From Bacteroidetes bacterium UBA5697 (lineage in GTDB: Bacteria; Bacteroidota; Bacteroidia; B-17B0; Aurantibacillaceae), in the NCBI GenBank assembly GCA_002420145.1, contig DIHL01000037.1, forward strand, positions 1-22,813: 22,813 nucleotides of DNA. The letters run 5' to 3'. Below, in pieces: positions 1-7,803 of this stretch; position 1 is the stretch's first letter; every line of letters begins with the position of its first letter. A model generated the notes under the pieces. That model worked only from the letters and a program-made list of their open reading frames with translations. It was not told the DNA's origin and did not search any database. The translations under genes and the position numbers were made by a program.

Positions 1-1
1 T

Positions 2-1810
2 ATTGATTTAAATAAACAGTTTGAAACTACATATACGATTCATCAAAAAACAAAAATATTTACAAAGAAAGGTTTAGATATTCATCCTGAGTTTTTTTTG
101 CCAAATATTAAATTGATAGATAAAATAAAAGCTCGTTCAATCAAACCTAATGGTAGTTATACAGATTTAAAAAGAGAGGATATAAAAATTACTCCACTTG
201 AATTTGGTTCAGGGATTTGCAAGTTTGTTGTACCTGCTACAGAAATAGGTGATGAAATTGAGTTTTTAATTTCATATTCAGAAAAAGGTAATATTTCAAT
301 TCCAGATATTTTTTTTCACAGGGAGGCTTTTACTTTACTGTCTGAATTTACAATAAGTACAGCTCAAGGAATAAAAATTGAAACAAAAGGATATAATAAT
401 CTCCCAACTGCTAAGACTGAATTTGTTAAAGATAAAAAAATATATATTTGGAGGTTTAATAATCTAGATAAGGTAGGAAGGAAGAACAAATTAATTTTGT
501 ATAATGATTTGCCATTTTTAAGAATTGCTGTTAGAAGTGTTTATTATAAAGATAAATACACAATACCATTAGAATATGACTATTGGAGTGACTATAGAAA
601 AGATATAGTATTTGATGAGTATGTTGGGCATAGGTTAAGTTACGATAAGAATCTTGGTAGCTTTATCACCAAGCATTTAGGTGCAGAAACTGATAATCTT
701 TCAAAAAAACAAAGATTTGATAATTTGGCAACTACTATTGGATTTATAAATGATAGTTTGACTTTGTTTTATCCAAAAGATACTGCCCAAGCTAATAGAT
801 TATTAGGAGATCATTTAAAAGAATATAGATTGCCTTATTCTTCAATTATGGATTTGTATACGGTATTATTAGATATGACATATTTTGATTATAATTTGTG
901 TTTAGGTAGAAGTCGTGAATTGGGAAATATTGATGATCACTTTGTAAGTAGAAATCAAATAACAGAAATATTTTTTTCATTTGAATTTGAAGGAAAGTAT
1001 TGGTTTATATTTCCAAAAGGTAAATATGAATCTTACGATTTTGGCGAGATTCCTCAAAATTTAGAAAATACAAAAGCTATTTCATTTCCGCGAAAAGGAA
1101 CAGCAAGTAATACAAGTGTTTTAATTTTACCTACTACCTCAAAATTAAATAATACAAAAAATATAAATACTTTTTCATACATAAAATTAAAGCATAGTGA
1201 AGATAAATTTTTAGAACGATCTAAATTGATTACAACAGGAGCTTTTACTTCTGTTTATAGAAATTTATATCAAAATCTGCAAATGGATTCAGTTGATATT
1301 AATGATATAAATAAAATAATTTTTAATGGTTCTGAGGATCAAATAGACTCTCTTTCTCTTGAAAAAAGTGAACATATTTTCCCTTTTATTTTCTCTTTAA
1401 GGTTCAATAAGAATCAAGCTAGTATAATTACAAACCTTAATGATAGTTTAAAAACAGTTTCTTTGTCTAATATAATTGCACACAAATTGGCCGATTCTTA
1501 TTCAGAAGAAGATGATGATGCTGTTTTACCAGTCACTTTTTCATTTATTGATAATATTAAATATTATTTAATATTCGATAAAAACATTAAAATTTTTCAT
1601 AAAGAGGAGGAAGATATTCTCGTAGAGAATGACTTTGGGATTTATCAAATGAAGATAACGCAATTAAATTCAACTACAGTTTATGTTTACTCGCAGTTAA
1701 TTATAAATAAATCAAATCTTAATAATACAGACCATACTTCACTAAATGAATTGTGTAAGAAGGTAAAAGAAATAAAAAATACGAATCTGTCTTTTAAAAT
1801 ATTAAATTAA
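2..1810 (+). CDS. DUF3857/transglutaminase-like protein, 5' truncated
   Basis: The reading frame is open from base 2, so the gene begins before the window; the TTG at 98 is internal and not a credible start. The visible part is about 602 codons. The first ~200 resemble the beta-sandwich of DUF3857 proteins (a GDEIEF segment, then a W-x-F segment and a hydrophobic LPFLRIAV strand). The middle (bases ~830-1060) resembles the transglutaminase-like core that usually follows, including FEGKYWFIFPKG and GEIPQNL. The Cys/His/Asp positions of an active core do not look conserved: SSI stands where Cys is expected, NQ for His and P for Asp, so it may be a non-catalytic scaffold. Role unknown. It converges on ftsK with a 21-base gap. 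Of its 19 arginine codons after base 98, 15 are AGA/AGG, unlike the neighbours, and G+C looks lower. The family assignment is by recalled pattern only. Confidence 0.6.
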   Translation: MDLNKQFETTYTIHQKTKIFTKKGLDIHPEFFLPNIKLIDKIKARSIKPNGSYTDLKREDIKITPLEFGSGICKFVVPATEIGDEIEFLISYSEKGNISIPDIFFHREAFTLLSEFTISTAQGIKIETKGYNNLPTAKTEFVKDKKIYIWRFNNLDKVGRKNKLILYNDLPFLRIAVRSVYYKDKYTIPLEYDYWSDYRKDIVFDEYVGHRLSYDKNLGSFITKHLGAETDNLSKKQRFDNLATTIGFINDSLTLFYPKDTAQANRLLGDHLKEYRLPYSSIMDLYTVLLDMTYFDYNLCLGRSRELGNIDDHFVSRNQITEIFFSFEFEGKYWFIFPKGKYESYDFGEIPQNLENTKAISFPRKGTASNTSVLILPTTSKLNNTKNINTFSYIKLKHSEDKFLERSKLITTGAFTSVYRNLYQNLQMDSVDINDINKIIFNGSEDQIDSLSLEKSEHIFPFIFSLRFNKNQASIITNLNDSLKTVSLSNIIAHKLADSYSEEDDDAVLPVTFSFIDNIKYYLIFDKNIKIFHKEEEDILVENDFGIYQMKITQLNSTTVYVYSQLIINKSNLNNTDHTSLNELCKKVKEIKNTNLSFKILN

Positions 1811-1831
1811 TCTTTTGTTAATTAAGTAAAT

Positions 1832-4489
1832 CTACCCCTTAATATTTCTGATAATTTCTTCTAGTTGAGCCATGTCTTTGCACTTTACTTCACGTGCTTT
1901 AGAGCCTTCAAACTGTCCAATGATGCCTGCAGCTTCTAATTGATCCACTATTCGTCCTGCACGGTTATATCCTAGTTTTAATTTACGTTGTAAGAAAGAT
2001 GCAGAACCTTGTTGAAACTGCACCACCAATTTGGCAGCTTCGTCAAACATTTTATCGCGTTCACTTAAATCAATTTCTTCTTTGCCATCGCTACCATCTT
2101 CACCTACATATTCTGGTAATAAAAAGGCGCTAGGGTAGGCGCGTTGTGAACCAATAAACTCTGTGATTTTTTCAGCCTCTGGTGTATCCACAAATGCACA
2201 TTGAATACGAATTAAATCATTTCCTGTACTTAATAACATATCACCTCGTCCTATTAATTGTTCAGCGCCACCTGCATCTAAAATGGTACGGCTATCAATT
2301 TTACTAGTTACACGAAAAGCAATACGAGCAGGAAAGTTGGCTTTAATAGTACCAGTAATAATGTTTACGGATGGGCGTTGAGTGGCAATAATTAAGTGAA
2401 TACCAATTGCACGAGCTAATTGAGCTAATCGCGCAATAGGAGTTTCTACCTCTTTACCAGCAGTCATAATTAAATCGGCAAACTCATCTACTACCAATAC
2501 AATGTATGGTAAATATTTGTGGCCTTCATTAGGGTTTAATTTACGGTTAATGAACTTTACATTGTACTCTTTAATGTTCCTAACCTGCGCGTCCTGTAAC
2601 AAGGCATAACGGTTATCCATTTCAATACACAAACTATTTAATGTATGAACCACCTTTGTGTTATCAGTGATAATGGCATCTTCGGAGTTTGGTAATTTGG
2701 CTAAGAAGTGACGTTCAATTTTATTGAATAAGGTTAACTCTACTTTTTTAGGATCTACTAACACAAACTTAATTTGCGCCGGATGTTTTTTGTAAAGTAA
2801 TGAAACCAATACGGCGTTTAATCCAACTGATTTACCTTGACCTGTAGCACCTGCCATTAATAAGTGAGGCATTTTTGCTAAGTCGGCAATAAAAATTTCG
2901 TTATTGATTGTTTTACCTAAAGCAATTGGTAAATCATGCGTGGTGTTTTGAAACTTCTCAGAAGCAATGATATTACGCATTGGCACCATCTCCGGATTTT
3001 GATTGGGCACTTCAATACCAATCGTTCCACGTCCTGGAATAGGAGCAATGATACGAATACCTAAAGCGGCTAAACTTAAAGCAATATCATCTTCTAAATT
3101 TTTAATTTTAGAAATACGCACACCCGCTGCCGGAACAATTTCGTACAACGTAACAGTTGGTCCAACTATTGCTGAAATTTTATCAATCTCAATTCCGTAA
3201 TTTTTTAAGGTATTTACAATTCGGTCTTTGTTAGCCGTTAATTCTTCATTACTCACCTTAGCGTTGCCTGTACCGTAATCAATTAATAATTCAACACTCG
3301 GGAATTGATAATGCCCTAAATCTAAAGTTGGGTCGTATTGCCCAAATTTTTCAACTAATTGTGATGCTTTTAATTCGTCATCCAAAGTAATTTGATTTTC
3401 TTTAGGCTCCTCTTTAACGAATTCTGGTTCTTTTAAAACTTCATCAGCACCTGGATTATTAATTTCAAACGCTAAATCTTTCTTTGGTTCTTCTGGTTTA
3501 GGAGTCACTTCTAAATCTAAAGGAATGTTTTCTTCAATAGGTTCAGTAATTGGTTCTTCTTTTATTTCGTCGTTAGTTGAAATAACTTCAAAATTTAATA
3601 AGGCTTCTTCTTCCTCTTTACTCAAACTTGGTTCTTTTTCAAAAACAGTATTGGCATGAGGATTAATCGTATTAGAGTCTTCTTTTAATTCTTCTTCAAT
3701 AATGGCTTCGTTTTCTAAACTAGGAATTACATCTTTTTTAATATTGAAATTCATATTAAAACTTAATACTAAAAAGGCAAGCATACTAAATGCCAATATG
3801 GCTAGTGTTCCAATGCTTCCAACGTAATTAGATAATTGAATGTTTAACACATAACCATATCCGCCACCAAGAAAAAATAATTTATCGTGAAAAAAGAAAG
3901 CTAACACTAAGCTTGTCCATACCATAAAAAATATCCATTTAGCAGTAAAGGCTGATGGTTTAGTGATTTGTTTATTTAAAACTTTTTGCAATCCGTAAAT
4001 AACAAATACAGGCACTAAAATAAACGAGGCCATGCCAAACCATTTATACATGAACGTATGAGACACTAAAGCCCCAAACTTGCCAAGCCAGTTAAATACT
4101 TTAGTGTCGATAGCAAATAATTCAGATAAAGGACCTAGTACTTTGTCTTGATCTTTTTCCCAAGTAAAAATATAAGAGAGTAGGGCAATGAATAAATAAA
4201 CTCCCGCAAGCATTAATAGTAAGCCAACTAATTTTTGTGTGCGTTCGTTTTTATAAATAGTAACCGTTTTATTCCAGCGCTCCAATAAAGAGGCTTTGGT
4301 TTCGTTAACAGAAGATTTACTCTCAACTTTAGTTTTTGTTGTTTTAGCCGAATCTGTTTTGTTAGATTTCGTTTTATTTTTTGAAGAGTTTGACACAGTT
4401 TCTTCAATATCGTTTTTATCGATAGAAGATTGTTGAACAACTGTATCATCAACTGGTTTTTCTCTGAATTTATTTTTTGTTGTTGCCAT
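1832..4489 (-). CDS. ftsK: DNA translocase FtsK
   Basis: Membrane-anchored hexameric ATPase that pumps DNA at the division septum to help resolve and segregate chromosome termini. The 885 residues run in this order: a polar Lys/Ser/Thr-rich tail (1-80); four membrane segments (about 87-108, 138-166, 184-200, 224-244); an acidic Glu/Pro-rich linker (about 255-375); alpha/beta motor domains; and a C-terminal winged-helix gamma domain (about 812-870) of the type that reads DNA polarity signals. Walker A is GATGQGKS (547-554) and Walker B is LVVDEF (665-670); ATQRPS follows at 702-707. The ATG start gives the complete N-terminus. The linker is short compared with E. coli FtsK, which is usual for this phylum. 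It converges with the gene to its left, and the 235 bases upstream carry a palindromic repeat. No promoter could be called. Confidence 0.96.
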   Translation of the reverse strand: MATTKNKFREKPVDDTVVQQSSIDKNDIEETVSNSSKNKTKSNKTDSAKTTKTKVESKSSVNETKASLLERWNKTVTIYKNERTQKLVGLLLMLAGVYLFIALLSYIFTWEKDQDKVLGPLSELFAIDTKVFNWLGKFGALVSHTFMYKWFGMASFILVPVFVIYGLQKVLNKQITKPSAFTAKWIFFMVWTSLVLAFFFHDKLFFLGGGYGYVLNIQLSNYVGSIGTLAILAFSMLAFLVLSFNMNFNIKKDVIPSLENEAIIEEELKEDSNTINPHANTVFEKEPSLSKEEEEALLNFEVISTNDEIKEEPITEPIEENIPLDLEVTPKPEEPKKDLAFEINNPGADEVLKEPEFVKEEPKENQITLDDELKASQLVEKFGQYDPTLDLGHYQFPSVELLIDYGTGNAKVSNEELTANKDRIVNTLKNYGIEIDKISAIVGPTVTLYEIVPAAGVRISKIKNLEDDIALSLAALGIRIIAPIPGRGTIGIEVPNQNPEMVPMRNIIASEKFQNTTHDLPIALGKTINNEIFIADLAKMPHLLMAGATGQGKSVGLNAVLVSLLYKKHPAQIKFVLVDPKKVELTLFNKIERHFLAKLPNSEDAIITDNTKVVHTLNSLCIEMDNRYALLQDAQVRNIKEYNVKFINRKLNPNEGHKYLPYIVLVVDEFADLIMTAGKEVETPIARLAQLARAIGIHLIIATQRPSVNIITGTIKANFPARIAFRVTSKIDSRTILDAGGAEQLIGRGDMLLSTGNDLIRIQCAFVDTPEAEKITEFIGSQRAYPSAFLLPEYVGEDGSDGKEEIDLSERDKMFDEAAKLVVQFQQGSASFLQRKLKLGYNRAGRIVDQLEAAGIIGQFEGSKAREVKCKDMAQLEEIIRNIKG

Positions 4490-4612
4490 GGCTTATAGGT
4501 ATTAAAAATAAGGGCAAGAGGGCAAAATTGAGGGAAATACTTAAAATGTTTTAAACGTCAATAAGTTAAGAAAGTTTGAAGATTTGGAAGGTTAAAAAGT
4601 TTAGATTTTGAT

Positions 4613-4718
4613 TGTCAGTTCGAGTAGGATTTGCCTGTCCTTTGCAAATACGTATCGAGAACTCTTCAGGAACACTTCTCGATACAGCCATCGTACCTCT
4701 GGCATACTCGAAGTGACA
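4613..4718. repeat. imperfect palindromic repeat with three internal hairpins
   Basis: The outer arms 4613-4626 and 4705-4718 are inverted copies with one mismatch over 14 bases. Inside them are three smaller inverted repeats: 4629-4634 with 4644-4649 (6/6), 4652-4661 with 4676-4685 (10/10), and 4687-4690 with 4700-4703 (4/4). The whole can be drawn as a cloverleaf-like cruciform of about 106 bases. It lies 6 bases past the mtaB stop and 123 bases upstream of the ftsK start, so it could also end mtaB transcripts. From memory, similar elements with CGAGT/ACTCG outer ends and a TATCGAGAA core are scattered through flavobacterial genomes, which suggests a REP- or MITE-like dispersed repeat. The structure is seen directly; the copy number is not. 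Confidence 0.75.
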
Positions 4719-4724
4719 AAGCTT

Positions 4725-6068
4725 TTAAACAGTAGCAGAAACTAACTCCCCACTCACAAAACCATCTTCGGTAATGGCTTTGGTTTGAATAGAAACCGAT
4801 TGATTTACCAGTTTTTCATCAAATGGATACACGATTTTGATATAGTTTTCGGTAAAACCATTCATGATGCCATTTTTATCTTCATGTTCAAATAAAACAG
4901 TGTATTCTTTATTTAAGTTTTGCTCATAAAACTGACGTAATTTCTTCGCAGATAAAATACGCAACATTTTGTTACGGCGTTTACGTTCTGCATAATCTAC
5001 AACACCTTTCATTTCTATAGCTTCTGTATTATCGCGCTCACTGTAAGTAAACACATGTAAATAAGAAACATCTAATGAATTGATGAAGTTGTAAGTGTCT
5101 GTAAAATGCTCATTTGTTTCTCCTGGAAATCCGACAATCACATCCACGCCAATACAACAATGTGGCATTAATTCTTTGATTTTAGCGACACGGTCTTGAT
5201 ACAATTCACGCTTATAACGGCGTTTCATTTTAGCTAAAATGTCGTTATTACCACTTTGCAAAGGAATATGAAAATGAGGCATAAAACGTTGAGAATTTGC
5301 TACAAATTCAATCACTTCATTCGTTAATAAATTTGGTTCGATAGAAGAAATACGAATACGTTCAATTCCTTCAACTTTATCTAATTCTTTAATTAAATCT
5401 AAGAAATTATATTCTTTACGTTTTTTAGTTTCGGTATCTATATCAATTCCGTAACCAAAATCACCAAGGTTTACGCCTGTTAATACAATTTCTTTAACGC
5501 CACTAGCCGCAATTTTTTTTGCGTTAGCTACAGCATTTTCAATCGTATCGCTGCGGCTTTTGCCACGTGCTAAAGGAATGGTACAAAATGTACAGCTATA
5601 ATCGCAACCATCTTGTACTTTTAAGAAAGAGCGGGTTCTATCGCCAACCGAGAATGAATCGACAAAGGTATGTACGTCCGAAATTTCACAATTGTGAATT
5701 TCGGTATGAACGTTTTTGCCAGAAAAATTAATGTAATTTAATAATTTGAATTTTTCGGAAGCTCCTAAAACCACATCAACACCTTCGATATTGGAGATTT
5801 CATCTGGTTTTAATTGAGCATAACAACCAACAACAGCAATAAACGTATCGGGGTTTTTTGCCAAGGCTGATTTAACGATTTGTTTGCATTCTTTGTCCGC
5901 ATTTTCGGTCACCGAACAGGTATTAATCACACAAACATCTGCTCCCGAATCAAATGGCATTTTCTGAAAACCTTTTTCTTGCATCAAGCGGGCAATCGTA
6001 GATGTTTCTGAAAAATTCAGTTTACAACCAAGTGTATGAAATGATACGGTTTTACCTTCAAATGACAT
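4725..6068 (-). CDS. mtaB: tRNA (t6A37) methylthiotransferase MtaB
   Basis: Radical-SAM enzyme that converts N6-threonylcarbamoyladenosine at tRNA position 37 to its 2-methylthio form (ms2t6A). The 447 residues have the three-part build of the MiaB/MtaB family. The N-terminal UPF0004 domain carries three cluster cysteines: Cys15 in TLGCKLN, Cys51 in INTCSVTENAD and Cys82 in GCYAQ. The radical-SAM CxxxCxxC is at 155/159/162 (DGCDYSCTFCTIP). A C-terminal TRAM-like segment occupies about 380-447. TLGCKLN and TENAD favour MtaB over MiaB or RimO. Starts at ATG. The upstream gene on the same strand ends 26 bases before it, so they may be co-transcribed. A palindromic repeat lies just after the stop. 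Confidence 0.93.
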   Translation of the reverse strand: MSFEGKTVSFHTLGCKLNFSETSTIARLMQEKGFQKMPFDSGADVCVINTCSVTENADKECKQIVKSALAKNPDTFIAVVGCYAQLKPDEISNIEGVDVVLGASEKFKLLNYINFSGKNVHTEIHNCEISDVHTFVDSFSVGDRTRSFLKVQDGCDYSCTFCTIPLARGKSRSDTIENAVANAKKIAASGVKEIVLTGVNLGDFGYGIDIDTETKKRKEYNFLDLIKELDKVEGIERIRISSIEPNLLTNEVIEFVANSQRFMPHFHIPLQSGNNDILAKMKRRYKRELYQDRVAKIKELMPHCCIGVDVIVGFPGETNEHFTDTYNFINSLDVSYLHVFTYSERDNTEAIEMKGVVDYAERKRRNKMLRILSAKKLRQFYEQNLNKEYTVLFEHEDKNGIMNGFTENYIKIVYPFDEKLVNQSVSIQTKAITEDGFVSGELVSATV

Positions 6069-6094
6069 GGCGCAAAGATAGGGTTTTCTTGTAC

Positions 6095-7447
6095 TTATTG
6101 CTTAATAAATTTCGAATAAATACTAGGATTATTTTTTAGTGAAATAAAATAAATCCCACTTTCCAACTCTTTGATGTCGATTATTGTTGATTTTTCTATA
6201 TTCACAACCTTTACCAACACACCAAGGGAATTGTAAATTTGTACTGGTTCAACAGAGGAGATATTAATTAGATTGATGCTAATTTTTTCGGATGTTGGAT
6301 TAGGGAAAATAGAAATGGAAGCTTGTTTATTTAAAATAGGCTCTTTCACAGATACAGGTGAACCAATTTTTGGTAAAAACCATGGATCTGCATCATATTT
6401 ATCAGTAGCAATGCCATTAACGGTATCTTGGTATATAACAACAAAAGATAAGTCGCCATTTTGAGTAAGAGTAGGTTCTCCAACAGCAAGGGAGTTGCCA
6501 GCGCCAACTACAGATTCTTTGTTTATCCAACTATCCCAATTGCCAGGTGTAGCTTGTTTTGCTCTAAATATTTCTGTTTTACCAGTTATGGCATTTGCAC
6601 CAGTGTAGTAGATATACCATACAGAATTTGCATCCTTATAAAGATGTGGTTGCTGCTCTCCAACAGAAGCTGTATTTAATGAAGATGCTTGTAAAGGCGC
6701 TGTCCATGTTAATCCATTATCAGAACTGGTGGAATACCAAATATCTAACTGGCCAAGTCCTCCTGGTCTATCATCCGAATCAAAAAATAACACCAAATTG
6801 GAAGGATCAATTCTTTCAATATGTGGATTGTCTTCTTTATATTGAGTATTGACTGGCGCAGGTAAAAAAGCTCCTTGAACGGAAGGATTGATGCTGGTGT
6901 TTTTTAATAAAACAATATCGGTGGAATAATCGGGCGGTGTATTATTTGACGTGGTGACAAATAAATCCACTGTAGATGTATTGATGGCATTATGTTGTGG
7001 CGCACCTTCCGAATAGATAGGATTAGCCAAGTTGGATAATGTCCAAACTAAAAAGCTATCATTAGTTGTATTGCGATGAGCATAAAGAATGTCGGATTGT
7101 AACCATTCTGAAGCACCAACTGGATTAGTAATTAAGTCCATGCCAAATGTTGGACCTCTTAAATAAGATGAGATATTAGTTGGGTTAGCAGGACCAAAAA
7201 ATGTCCATGAAAACAAATCAATTGGAACATAAATACAATACAAATCTAATCCGTCTCTAGAGATAAAAATTCCATCTTCCCATCCTAAAACAGAAAGAGG
7301 TTGCTTGTGAGGAACACCAAATTCTGTAGGGATGGATACGCTAGGCGTCGTATTACTTTTTATGAGTGGCCAATTAGGTTGAGCAATACTTTTGGGTTGT
7401 AGTATCACTAAAACAAAAATTGTAAGCAGAAGTATTTTTATCTTCAT
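6095..7447 (-). CDS. secreted Asp-box (sialidase-fold-like) protein with type A T9SS sorting domain
   Basis: A 450-residue exported protein of unknown substrate. It starts with a signal peptide (hydrophobic to about residue 18, likely cut after SIAQ near 23). The middle looks like a beta-propeller: an Asp-box SSDNGLTWTA at about 241-250 matches the SxDxGxTW pattern, and there are other blades with WYIYYTG and an early FISRDGLDLY, as in BNR/sialidase-like or PD40-like proteins. One clear Asp-box does not prove glycosidase activity. The last ~75 residues form a type A T9SS C-terminal domain, with FPNPT at 381-385, a Y-N-S-L-G-V-L-V strand, and ending GIYFISLKNN...KFIKQ. This predicts export by the type IX system to the surface or medium. 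It sits 26 bases upstream of mtaB, an unrelated housekeeping gene, and is divergent from the CDGSH gene across 70 bases. Confidence 0.8.
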   Translation of the reverse strand: MKIKILLLTIFVLVILQPKSIAQPNWPLIKSNTTPSVSIPTEFGVPHKQPLSVLGWEDGIFISRDGLDLYCIYVPIDLFSWTFFGPANPTNISSYLRGPTFGMDLITNPVGASEWLQSDILYAHRNTTNDSFLVWTLSNLANPIYSEGAPQHNAINTSTVDLFVTTSNNTPPDYSTDIVLLKNTSINPSVQGAFLPAPVNTQYKEDNPHIERIDPSNLVLFFDSDDRPGGLGQLDIWYSTSSDNGLTWTAPLQASSLNTASVGEQQPHLYKDANSVWYIYYTGANAITGKTEIFRAKQATPGNWDSWINKESVVGAGNSLAVGEPTLTQNGDLSFVVIYQDTVNGIATDKYDADPWFLPKIGSPVSVKEPILNKQASISIFPNPTSEKISINLINISSVEPVQIYNSLGVLVKVVNIEKSTIIDIKELESGIYFISLKNNPSIYSKFIKQ

Positions 7448-7517
7448 TTTGACTTTAATTTTATTACAACTAAGGTATAATTTATTTGATTACATTTAGA
7501 TAATTAAACATATAGCA

Positions 7518-7739
7518 ATGACAAAAACAAAAATTACAATTAATAACAATGGTTCAGTAAGATTAGAGGGTGATTTTGAAATAGTTGATAAAAGTGGAAA
7601 TGCATACGATTTAGGAGGACGAGAAATAGTGTCTTTATGTCGTTGTGGTTTATCTAAAAATAAACCTTTCTGCGATGGTTCGCATAATGGGAATTTTGAG
7701 CATGAGGCATTGGCCTTTGCTTTGCCACCAAAGAAATAA
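7518..7739 (+). CDS. small CDGSH iron-sulfur domain protein
   Basis: A 73-residue protein with one CDGSH-type 2Fe-2S site. The motif reads CRCGLSKNKPFCDGSH, with ligands Cys41, Cys43, Cys52 and His56, matching C-x-C-x2-S-x3-P-x-C-D-G-S-H. There is no signal peptide or membrane segment, so it is cytosolic. The N-terminal 35 residues form a small beta-rich lead-in (SVRLEGDFEIVDKSGNAYDL) common in bacterial members. Such proteins are thought to act in redox sensing or cluster transfer, but the partner cannot be read from this context. The gene is monocistronic: a divergent gene lies upstream across 70 bases, and a strong hairpin terminator starts 8 bases after the stop. The motif is certain; the role is not. 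Confidence 0.93.
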   Translation: MTKTKITINNNGSVRLEGDFEIVDKSGNAYDLGGREIVSLCRCGLSKNKPFCDGSHNGNFEHEALAFALPPKK

Positions 7740-7747
7740 TGAGAAAT

Positions 7748-7785
7748 AAAAAAGACCTATTAGATAACTCTAATAGGTCTTTTTT
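7748..7785. terminator. bidirectional intrinsic terminator
   Basis: A perfect inverted repeat: 7748-7763 pairs with 7770-7785 (16 bp, of which GACCTATTAG/CTAATAGGTC is the core) around a 6-base loop. The A-run on the left and T-run on the right give U-tails in both directions. It lies between the convergent ends of the CDGSH gene (7739) and the S46 peptidase (7804) and would serve both. Confidence 0.93.
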
Positions 7786-7803
7786 TTAATGACTAAAATG
7801 AAA

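Noticed and set aside
98..100. TTG as the start of the left-edge gene
   Set aside because: The same frame is open to base 2 with plausible protein sequence, so the gene enters the window from the left.
3003..3200. Plus-strand reading frame inside ftsK
   Set aside because: It lies antisense to conserved FtsK motor sequence and shows no domain, start context or composition of its own.
6273..6852. Overlapping plus-strand frames inside the Asp-box protein gene
   Set aside because: They are antisense to a full-length gene with a signal peptide and sorting domain and resemble no known protein.
7449..7481. TTGACT and TATAAT resembling a sigma-70 promoter upstream of the CDGSH gene
   Set aside because: The 21-base gap is too long for that promoter class, and the phylum uses TAnnTTTG-type promoters; no good match was found here.
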